Shown: one piece after another, positions 44,977 to 55,800 of the stretch
How the letters are laid out: each line of letters begins with the position of its first letter
How positions within the stretch are numbered: position 1 is the first letter of the stretch
NCBI GenBank assembly: GCA_945643635.1
Contig: CALZFC010000096.1
Coordinates: forward strand, 186,001-250,000
Reading direction: 5' to 3'
From: Allodiplogaster sudhausi
Taxonomy: Eukaryota > Nematoda > Chromadorea > Rhabditida > Diplogasteridae
Length of the DNA: 64,000 nt
Program-made: the position numbers and the translations under genes
The notes under the pieces: generated by a model
Told to the model about the DNA's origin: nothing
Databases searched by the model: none
What the model saw: the letters and a program-made list of their open reading frames with translations, nothing else

Positions 44977-47732
44977 ATGCAGACTATGCTTTTTCGAAAT
45001 TTCTGAATAGCATCCTTTTCCGATGTCATAAGCAAAAATTCAGATCTAAAACGATTGCCACCTGCAGGAATCGAACCTGCGACCTTCGCTTTACAAGAGC
45101 GACGCTCTGCCCCTAAGCTAAGGTGGCTACGAGGGAACTCATGCAGGTCTGCATAATATTTGCAGATCTATAGTGATCATCAGAAACGGAAATCAAAAAA
45201 TTTGCCACCTGCAGGAATCGAACCTGCGACCTTCGCTTTACAAGAGCGACGCTCTGCCCCTAAGCTAAGGTGGCTACGAGGGAACTCATGCAGGTCTGCA
45301 TAATATTTGCAGATCTATAGTGATCATCAGAAACGGAAATCAAAAAATTTGCCACCTGCAGGAATCGAACCTGCGACCTTCGCTTTACAAGAGCGACGCT
45401 CTGCCCCTAAGCTAAGGTGGCTACGAGGGAACTCATGCAGGTCTGCATAATATTTGCAGATCTATAGTGATCATCAGAAACGGAAATCAAAAAATTTGCC
45501 ACCTGCAGGAATCGAACCTGCGACCTTCGCTTTACGAGAGCGACGCTCTGCCCCTGAGCCAAGGAGGCATGCAGACTATGCTTTTTCGAAATTTCTGAAT
45601 AGCATCCTTTTCCGATGTCATAAGCAAAAATTCAGATCTAAAACGATTGCCACCTGCAGGAATCGAACCTGCGACCTTCGCTTTACAAGAGCGACGCTCT
45701 GCCCCTAAGCTAAGGTGGCTACGAGGGAACTCATGCAGGTCTGCATAATATTTGCAGATCTATAGTGATCATCAGAAACGGAAATCAAAAAATTTGCCAC
45801 CTGCAGGAATCGAACCTGCGACCTTCGCTTTACGAGAGCGACGCTCTGCCCCTGAGCCAAGGAGGCATGCAGACTATGCTTTTTCGAAATTTCTGAATAG
45901 CATCCTTTTCCGATGTCATAAGCAAAAATTCAGATCTAAAACGATTGCCACCTGCAGGAATCGAACCTGCGACCTTCGCTTTACAAGAGCGACGCTCTGC
46001 CCCTAAGCTAAGGTGGCTACGAGGGAACTCATGCAGGTCTGCATAATATTTGCAGATCTATAGTGATCATCAGAAACGGAAATCAAAAAATTTGCCACCT
46101 GCAGGAATCGAACCTGCGACCTTCGCTTTACGAGAGCGACGCTCTGCCCCTGAGCCAAGGAGGCATGCAGACTAAGCTTTTTCGAAATTTCTGAATAGCA
46201 TCCTTTTCCGATGTCATAAGCAAAAATTCAGATCTAAAACGATTGCCACCTGCAGGAATCGAACCTGCGACCTTCGCTTTACAAGAGCGACGCTCTGCCC
46301 CTAAGCTAAGGTGGCTACGAGGGAACTCATGCAGGTCTGCATAATATTTGCAGATCTATAGTGATCATCAGAAACGGAAATCAAAAAATTTGCCACCTGC
46401 AGGAATCGAACCTGCGACCTTCGCTTTACGAGAGCGACGCTCTGCCCCTGAGCCAAGGAGGCATGCAGACTAAGCTTTTTCGAAATTTCTGAATAGCATC
46501 CTTTTCCGATGTCATAAGCAAAAATTCAGATCTAAAACGATTGCCACCTGCAGGAATCGAACCTGCGACCTTCGCTTTACAAGAGCGACGCTCTGCCCCT
46601 AAGCTAAGGTGGCTACGAGGGAACTCATGCAGGTCTGCATAATATTTGCAGATCTATAGTGATCATCAGAAACGGAAATCAAAAAATTTGCCACCTGCAG
46701 GAATCGAACCTGCGACCTTCGCTTTACGAGAGCGACGCTCTGCCCCTGAGCCAAGGAGGCATGCAGACTATGCTTTTTCGAAATTTCTGAATAGCATCCT
46801 TTTCCGATGTCATAAGCAAAAATTCAGATCTAAAACGATTGCCACCTGCAGGAATCGAACCTGCGACCTTCGCTTTACAAGAGCGACGCTCTGCCCCTAA
46901 GCTAAGGTGGCTACGAGGGAACTCATGCAGGTCTGCATAATATTTGCAGATCTATAGTGATCATCAGAAACGGAAATCAAAAAATTTGCCACCTGCAGGA
47001 ATCGAACCTGCGACCTTCGCTTTACGAGAGCGACGCTCTGCCCCTGAGCCAAGGAGGCATGCAGACTAAGCTTTTTCGAAATTTCTGAATAGCATCCTTT
47101 TCCGATGTCATAAGCAAAAATTCAGATCTAAAACGATTGCCACCTGCAGGAATCGAACCTGCGACCTTCGCTTTACAAGAGCGACGCTCTGCCCCTAAGC
47201 TAAGGTGGCTACGAGGGAACTCATGCAGGTCTGCATAATATTTGTCCATCTATAGTGACATCAGAAACGGAAATCAAAAAATTTGCCACCTGCAGGAATC
47301 GAACCTGCGACCTTCGCTTTACGAGAGCGACGCTCTGCCCCTGAGCCAAGGAGGCATGCAGACTATGCTTTTTCGAAATTTCTGAATAGCATCCTTTTCC
47401 GATGTCATAAGCAAAAATTCAGATCTAAAACGATTGCCACCTGCAGGAATCGAACCTGCGACCTTCGCTTTACAAGAGCGACGCTCTGCCCCTAAGCTAA
47501 GGTGGCTACGAGGGAACTCATGCAGGTCTGCATAATATTTGTCCATCTATAGTGATCATCAGAAACGGAAATCAAAAAATTTGCCACCTGCAGGAATCGA
47601 ACCTGCGACCTTCGCTTTACGAGAGCGACGCTCTGCCCCTGAGCCAAGGAGGCATGCAGACTATGCTTTTTCGAAATTTCTGAATAGCATCCTTTTCCGA
47701 TGTCATAAGCAAAAATTCAGATCTAAAACGAT

Positions 47733-47804
47733 TGCCACCTGCAGGAATCGAACCTGCGACCTTCGCTTTACAAGAGCGACGCTCTGCCCCTAAGCCAAGG
47801 AGGC
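47733..47804 (-). tRNA. Chimeric tRNA-Thr(TGT), 9-13 class
   Basis: Followed by TGT 47884 and the best-paired CGT chimera at 48031, a combination found once. Confidence 0.87.
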
Positions 47805-48030
47805 ATGCAGACTATGCTTTTTCGAAATTTCTGAATAGCATCCTTTTCCGATGTCATAAGCAAAAATTCAGATCTAAAACGATTGCCACCTGCAGGAATC
47901 GAACCTGCGACCTTCGCTTTACAAGAGCGACGCTCTGCCCCTAAGCTAAGGTGGCTACGAGGGAACTCATGCAGGTCTGCATAATATTTGCAGATCTATA
48001 GTGATCATCAGAAACGGAAATCAAAAAATT

Positions 48031-48102
48031 TGCCACCTGCAGGAATCGAACCTGCGACCTTCGCTTTACGAGAGCGACGCTCTGCCCCTGAGCTAAGGTG
48101 GC
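48031..48102 (-). tRNA. Chimeric tRNA-Thr(CGT): crossover between nucleotides 9 and 13
   Basis: CGT anticodon and CGT-type C13, but TGT-type A9 and A4 and spacer A upstream. Both D stem and acceptor pair perfectly, making this the best-paired CGT version in the window. Confidence 0.87.
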
Positions 48103-49962
48103 TACGAGGGAACTCATGCAGGTCTGCATAATATTTGCAGATCTATAGTGATCATCAGAAACGGAAATCAAAAAATTGCCACCTGCAGGAATCGAACCTG
48201 CGACCTTCGCTTTACAAGAGCGACGCTCTGCCCCTAAGCTAAGGTGGCTACGAGGGAACTCATGCAGGTCTGCATAATATTTGCAGATCTATAGTGATCA
48301 TCAGAAACGGAAATCAAAAAATTTGCCACCTGCAGGAATCGAACCTGCGACCTTCGCTTTACGAGAGCGACGCTCTGCCCCTGAGCCAAGGAGGCATGCA
48401 GACTATGCTTTTTCGAAATTTCTGAATAGCATCCTTTTCCGATGTCATAAGCAAAAATTCAGATCTAAAACGATTGCCACCTGCAGGAATCGAACCTGCG
48501 ACCTTCGCTTTACAAGAGCGACGCTCTGCCCCTAAGCTAAGGTGGCTACGAGGGAACTCATGCAGGTCTGCATAATATTTGCAGATCTATAGTGATCATC
48601 AGAAACGGAAAAAAAAATTTGCCACCTGCAGGAATCGAACCTGCGACCTTCGCTTTACGAGAGCGACGCTCTGCCCCTGAGCCAAGGAGGCATGCAGACT
48701 ATGCTTTTTCGAAATTTCTGAATAGCATCCTTTTCCGATGTCATAAGCAAAAATTCAGATCTAAAACGATTGCCACCTGCAGGAATCGAACCTGCGACCT
48801 TCGCTTTACAAGAGCGACGCTCTGCCCCTAAGCTAAGGTGGCTACGAGGGAACTCATGCAGGTCTGCATAATATTTGCAGATCTATAGTGATCATCAGAA
48901 ACGGAAATCAAAAAATTTGCCACCTGCAGGAATCGAACCTGCGACCTTCGCTTTACGAGAGCGACGCTCTGCCCCTGAGCCAAGGAGGCATGCAGACTAA
49001 GCTTTTTCGAAATTTCTGAATAGCATCCTTTTCCGATGTCATAAGCAAAAATTCAGATCTAAAACGATTGCCACCTGCAGGAATCGAACCTGCGACCTTC
49101 GCTTTACAAGAGCGACGCTCTGCCCCTAAGCTAAGGTGGCTACGAGGGAACTCATGCAGGTCTGCATAATATTTGCAGATCTATAGTGATCATCAGAAAC
49201 GGAAATCAAAAAATTTGCCACCTGCAGGAATCGAACCTGCGACCTTCGCTTTACGAGAGCGACGCTCTGCCCCTGAGCCAAGGAGGCATGCAGACTATGC
49301 TTTTTCGAAATTTCTGAATAGCATCCTTTTCCGATGTCATAAGCAAAAATTCAGATCTAAAACGATTGCCACCTGCAGGAATCGAACCTGCGACCTTCGC
49401 TTTACAAGAGCGACGCTCTGCCCCTAAGCTAAGGTGGCTACGAGGGAACTCATGCAGGTCTGCATAATATTTGTCCATCTATAGTGATCATCAGAAACGG
49501 AAATCAAAAAATTTGCCACCTGCAGGAATCGAACCTGCGACCTTCGCTTTACGAGAGCGACGCTCTGCCCCTGAGCCAAGGAGGCATGCAGACTATGCTT
49601 TTTCGAAATTTCTGAATAGCATCCTTTTCCGATGTCATAAGCAAAAATTCAGATCTAAAACGATTGCCACCTGCAGGAATCGAACCTGCGACCTTCGCTT
49701 TACAAGAGCGACGCTCTGCCCCTAAGCTAAGGTGGCTACGAGGGAACTCATGCAGGTCTGCATAATATTTGTCCATCTATAGTGATCATCAGAAACGGAA
49801 ATCAAAAAATTTGCCACCTGCAGGAATCGAACCTGCGACCTTCGCTTTACGAGAGCGACGCTCTGCCCCTGAGCCAAGGAGGCATGCAGACTATGCTTTT
49901 TCGAAATTTCTGAATAGCATCCTTTTCCGATGTCATAAGCAAAAATTCAGATCTAAAACGAT

Positions 49963-50034
49963 TGCCACCTGCAGGAATCGAACCTGCGACCTTCGCTTTA
50001 CAAGAGCGACGCTCTGCCCCTAAGCCAAGGAGGC
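49963..50034 (-). tRNA. Chimeric tRNA-Thr(TGT), 9-13 class
   Basis: First gene of a four-TGT run that includes the T4-only gene at 50261. Confidence 0.87.
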
Positions 50035-50260
50035 ATGCAGACTATGCTTTTTCGAAATTTCTGAATAGCATCCTTTTCCGATGTCATAAGCAAAAATTCA
50101 GATCTAAAACGATTGCCACCTGCAGGAATCGAACCTGCGACCTTCGCTTTACAAGAGCGACGCTCTGCCCCTAAGCTAAGGTGGCTACGAGGGAACTCAT
50201 GCAGGTCTGCATAATATTTGCAGATCTATAGTGATCATCAGAAACGGAAATCAAAAAATT

Positions 50261-50332
50261 TGCCACCTGCAGGAATCGAACCTGCGACCTTCGCTTTACA
50301 AGAGCGACGCTCTGCCCCTAAGCTAAGGAGGC
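50261..50332 (-). tRNA. tRNA-Thr(TGT) with T4 only, spacer A both sides
   Basis: A TGT gene whose only CGT-type base is T4, with spacer A upstream, so the change is an isolated patch or point mutation. The acceptor has the U-U mismatch. The next copy of this form is at 52789. Confidence 0.86.
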
Positions 50333-52490
50333 TACGAGGGAACTCATGCAGGTCTGCATAATATTTGCAGATCTATAGTGATCATCAGAAACGGAAATCA
50401 AAAAATTGCCACCTGCAGGAATCGAACCTGCGACCTTCGCTTTACAAGAGCGACGCTCTGCCCCTAAGCTAAGGTGGCTACGAGGGAACTCATGCAGGTC
50501 TGCATAATATTTGCAGATCTATAGTGATCATCAGAAACGGAAATAAAAAAATTTGCCACCTGCAGGAATCGAACCTGCGACCTTCGCTTTACGAGAGCGA
50601 CGCTCTGCCCCTGAGCCAAGGAGGCATGCAGACTATGCTTTTTCGAAATTTCTGAATAGCATCCTTTTCCGATGTCATAAGCAAAAATTCAGATCTAAAA
50701 CGATTGCCACCTGCAGGAATCGAACCTGCGACCTTCGCTTTACAAGAGCGACGCTCTGCCCCTAAGCTAAGGTGGCTACGAGGGAACTCATGCAGGTCTG
50801 CATAATATTTGCAGATCTATAGTGATCATCAGAAACGGAAAAAAAAATTTGCCACCTGCAGGAATCGAACCTGCGACCTTCGCTTTACGAGAGCGACGCT
50901 CTGCCCCTGAGCCAAGGAGGCATGCAGACTATGCTTTTTCGAAATTTCTGAATAGCATCCTTTTCCGATGTCATAAGCAAAAATTCAGATCTAAAACGAT
51001 TGCCACCTGCAGGAATCGAACCTGCGACCTTCGCTTTACAAGAGCGACGCTCTGCCCCTAAGCTAAGGTGGCTACGAGGGAACTCATGCAGGTCTGCATA
51101 ATATTTGCAGATCTATAGTGATCATCAGAAACGGAAATCAAAAAATTTGCCACCTGCAGGAATCGAACCTGCGACCTTCGCTTTACGAGAGCGACGCTCT
51201 GCCCCTGAGCCAAGGAGGCATGCAGACTATGCTTTTTCGAAATTTCTGAATAGCATCCTTTTCCGATGTCATAAGCAAAAATTCAGATCTAAAACGATTG
51301 CCACCTGCAGGAATCGAACCTGCGACCTTCGCTTTACAAGAGCGACGCTCTGCCCCTAAGCTAAGGTGGCTACGAGGGAACTCATGCAGGTCTGCATAAT
51401 ATTTGCAGATCTATAGTGATCATCAGAAACGGAAATCAAAAAATTTGCCACCTGCAGGAATCGAACCTGCGACCTTCGCTTTACGAGAGCGACGCTCTGC
51501 CCCTGAGCCAAGGAGGCATGCAGACTAAGCTTTTTCGAAATTTCTGAATAGCATCCTTTTCCGATGTCATAAGCAAAAATTCAGATCTAAAACGATTGCC
51601 ACCTGCAGGAATCGAACCTGCGACCTTCGCTTTACAAGAGCGACGCTCTGCCCCTAAGCTAAGGTGGCTACGAGGGAACTCATGCAGGTCTGCATAATAT
51701 TTGCAGATCTATAGTGATCATCAGAAACGGAAATCAAAAAATTTGCCACCTGCAGGAATCGAACCTGCGACCTTCGCTTTACGAGAGCGACGCTCTGCCC
51801 CTGAGCCAAGGAGGCATGCAGACTATGCTTTTTCGAAATTTCTGAATAGCATCCTTTTCCGATGTCATAAGCAAAAATTCAGATCTAAAACGATTGCCAC
51901 CTGCAGGAATCGAACCTGCGACCTTCGCTTTACAAGAGCGACGCTCTGCCCCTAAGCTAAGGTGGCTACGAGGGAACTCATGCAGGTCTGCATAATATTT
52001 GTCCATCTATAGTGATCATCAGAAACGGAAATCAAAAAATTTGCCACCTGCAGGAATCGAACCTGCGACCTTCGCTTTACGAGAGCGACGCTCTGCCCCT
52101 GAGCCAAGGAGGCATGCAGACTATGCTTTTTCGAAATTTCTGAATAGCATCCTTTTCCGATGTCATAAGCAAAAATTCAGATCTAAAACGATTGCCACCT
52201 GCAGGAATCGAACCTGCGACCTTCGCTTTACAAGAGCGACGCTCTGCCCCTAAGCTAAGGTGGCTACGAGGGAACTCATGCAGGTCTGCATAATATTTGT
52301 CCATCTATAGTGATCATCAGAAACGGAAATCAAAAAATTTGCCACCTGCAGGAATCGAACCTGCGACCTTCGCTTTACGAGAGCGACGCTCTGCCCCTGA
52401 GCCAAGGAGGCATGCAGACTATGCTTTTTCGAAATTTCTGAATAGCATCCTTTTCCGATGTCATAAGCAAAAATTCAGATCTAAAACGAT

Positions 52491-52562
52491 TGCCACCTGC
52501 AGGAATCGAACCTGCGACCTTCGCTTTACAAGAGCGACGCTCTGCCCCTAAGCCAAGGAGGC
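52491..52562 (-). tRNA. Chimeric tRNA-Thr(TGT), 9-13 class, last copy
   Basis: Repeats the four-TGT run of 49963 with the T4-only gene now at 52789. Regular dimers follow to the right. Confidence 0.87.
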
Positions 52563-52788
52563 ATGCAGACTATGCTTTTTCGAAATTTCTGAATAGCATC
52601 CTTTTCCGATGTCATAAGCAAAAATTCAGATCTAAAACGATTGCCACCTGCAGGAATCGAACCTGCGACCTTCGCTTTACAAGAGCGACGCTCTGCCCCT
52701 AAGCTAAGGTGGCTACGAGGGAACTCATGCAGGTCTGCATAATATTTGCAGATCTATAGTGATCATCAGAAACGGAAATCAAAAAATT

Positions 52789-52860
52789 TGCCACCTGCAG
52801 GAATCGAACCTGCGACCTTCGCTTTACAAGAGCGACGCTCTGCCCCTAAGCTAAGGAGGC
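52789..52860 (-). tRNA. tRNA-Thr(TGT) with T4 only, second copy
   Basis: Same as 50261, 2528 bp later; the 9-13 chimeras at 49963 and 52491 are separated by the same 2528 bp, which shows duplication of a block. Confidence 0.86.
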
Positions 52861-55800
52861 TACGAGGGAACTCATGCAGGTCTGCATAATATTTGCAGAT
52901 CTATAGTGATCATCAGAAACGGAAATCAAAAAAATTTGCCACCTGCAGGAATCGAACCTGCGACCTTCGCTTTACAAGAGCGACGCTCTGCCCCTAAGCT
53001 AAGGTGGCTACGAGGGAACTCATGCAGGTCTGCATAATATTTGCAGATCTATAGTGATCATCAGAAACGGAAATCAAAAAATTTGCCACCTGCAGGAATC
53101 GAACCTGCGACCTTCGCTTTACGAGAGCGACGCTCTGCCCCTGAGCCAAGGAGGCATGCAGACTATGCTTTTTCGAAATTTCTGAATAGCATCCTTTTCC
53201 GATGTCATAAGCAAAAATTCAGATCTAAAACGATTGCCACCTGCAGGAATCGAACCTGCGACCTTCGCTTTACAAGAGCGACGCTCTGCCCCTAAGCTAA
53301 GGTGGCTACGAGGGAACTCATGCAGGTCTGCATAATATTTGCAGATCTATAGTGATCATCAGAAACGGAAATCAAAAAATTTGCCACCTGCAGGAATCGA
53401 ACCTGCGACCTTCGCTTTACGAGAGCGACGCTCTGCCCCTGAGCCAAGGAGGCATGCAGACTAAGCTTTTTCGAAATTTCTGAATAGCATCCTTTTCCGA
53501 TGTCATAAGCAAAAATTCAGATCTAAAACGATTGCCACCTGCAGGAATCGAACCTGCGACCTTCGCTTTACAAGAGCGACGCTCTGCCCCTAAGCTAAGG
53601 TGGCTACGAGGGAACTCATGCAGGTCTGCATAATATTTGTCCATCTATAGTGATCATCAGAAACGGAAATCAAAAAATTTGCCACCTGCAGGAATCGAAC
53701 CTGCGACCTTCGCTTTACGAGAGCGACGCTCTGCCCCTGAGCCAAGGAGGCATGCAGACTATGCTTTTTCGAAATTTCTGAATAGCATCCTTTTCCGATG
53801 TCATAAGCAAAAATTCAGATCTAAAACGATTGCCACCTGCAGGAATCGAACCTGCGACCTTCGCTTTACAAGAGCGACGCTCTGCCCCTAAGCTAAGGTG
53901 GCTACGAGGGAACTCATGCAGGTCTGCATAATATTTGTCATCTATAGTGATCATCAGAAACGGAAATCAAAAAATTTGCCACCTGCAGGAATCGAACCTG
54001 CGACCTTCGCTTTACGAGAGCGACGCTCTGCCCCTGAGCCAAGGAGGCATGCAGACTATGCTTTTTCGAAATTTCTGAATAGCATCCTTTTCCGATGTCA
54101 TAAGCAAAAATTCAGATCTAAAACGATTGCCACCTGCAGGAATCGAACCTGCGACCTTCGCTTTACAAGAGCGACGCTCTGCCCCTAAGCTAAGGTGGCT
54201 ACGAGGGAACTCATGCAGGTCTGCATAATATTTGCAGATCTATAGTGATCATCAGAAACGGAAATCAAAAAATTTGCCACCTGCAGGAATCGAACCTGCG
54301 ACCTTCGCTTTACGAGAGCGACGCTCTGCCCCTGAGCCAAGGAGGCATGCAGACTATGCTTTTTCGAAATTTCTGAATAGCATCCTTTTCCGATGTCATA
54401 AGCAAAAATTCAGATCTAAAACGATTGCCACCTGCAGGAATCGAACCTGCGACCTTCGCTTTACAAGAGCGACGCTCTGCCCCTAAGCTAAGGTGGCTAC
54501 GAGGGAACTCATGCAGGTCTGCATAATATTTGCAGATCTATAGTGATCATCAGAAACGGAAATCAAAAAATTTGCCACCTGCAGGAATCGAACCTGCGAC
54601 CTTCGCTTTACGAGAGCGACGCTCTGCCCCTGAGCCAAGGAGGCATGCAGACTAAGCTTTTTCGAAATTTCTGAATAGCATCCTTTTCCGATGTCATAAG
54701 CAAAAATTCAGATCTAAAACGATTGCCACCTGCAGGAATCGAACCTGCGACCTTCGCTTTACAAGAGCGACGCTCTGCCCCTAAGCTAAGGTGGCTACGA
54801 GGGAACTCATGCAGGTCTGCATAATATTTGCAGATCTATAGTGATCATCAGAAACGGAAATCAAAAAATTTGCCACCTGCAGGAATCGAACCTGCGACCT
54901 TCGCTTTACGAGAGCGACGCTCTGCCCCTGAGCCAAGGAGGCATGCAGACTAAGCTTTTTCGAAATTTCTGAATAGCATCCTTTTCCGATGTCATAAGCA
55001 AAAATTCAGATCTAAAACGATTGCCACCTGCAGGAATCGAACCTGCGACCTTCGCTTTACAAGAGCGACGCTCTGCCCCTAAGCTAAGGTGGCTACGAGG
55101 GAACTCATGCAGGTCTGCATAATATTTGTCCATCTATAGTGTATCATCAGAAACGGAAATCAAAAAATTTGCCACCTGCAGGAATCGAACCTGCGACCTT
55201 CGCTTTACGAGAGCGACGCTCTGCCCCTGAGCCAAGGAGGCATGCAGACTATGCTTTTTCGAAATTTCTGAATAGCATCCTTTTCCGATGTCATAAGCAA
55301 AAATTCAGATCTAAAACGATTGCCACCTGCAGGAATCGAACCTGCGACCTTCGCTTTACAAGAGCGACGCTCTGCCCCTAAGCTAAGGTGGCTACGAGGG
55401 AACTCATGCAGGTCTGCATAATATTTGCAGATCTATAGTGATCATCAGAAACGGAAATCAAAAAATTTGCCACCTGCAGGAATCGAACCTGCGACCTTCG
55501 CTTTACGAGAGCGACGCTCTGCCCCTGAGCCAAGGAGGCATGCAGACTATGCTTTTTCGAAATTTCTGAATAGCATCCTTTTCCGATGTCATAAGCAAAA
55601 ATTCAGATCTAAAACGATTGCCACCTGCAGGAATCGAACCTGCGACCTTCGCTTTACAAGAGCGACGCTCTGCCCCTAAGCTAAGGTGGCTACGAGGGAA
55701 CTCATGCAGGTCTGCATAATATTTGTCCATCTATAGTGTCATCAGAAACGGAAATCAAAAAATTTGCCACCTGCAGGAATCGAACCTGCGACCTTCGCTT

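Larger units (their letters stand above)
39994..47955 (-). tRNA. Index of 54 tRNA-Thr genes, 39994-47955
   Basis: Left ends, star = separate entry: T39994* T40145 T40291 C40438 T40589 C40735 T40886* T41036 C41183* T41330 C41477 T41628 C41775 T41926* T42076 T42223 C42370 T42521 C42668 T42819 C42966 T43117 C43264 T43415* T43566 T43713 T43860 C44007 C44158* T44309 C44456 T44607 C44754 T44905* T45056 T45203 T45350 C45497 T45648 C45795 T45946 C46093 T46244 C46391 T46542 C46689 T46840 C46987 T47138 C47284 T47435 C47582 T47733* T47884. Runs of four TGT genes occur at 43415-43931 and 44905-45421. Confidence 0.92.
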
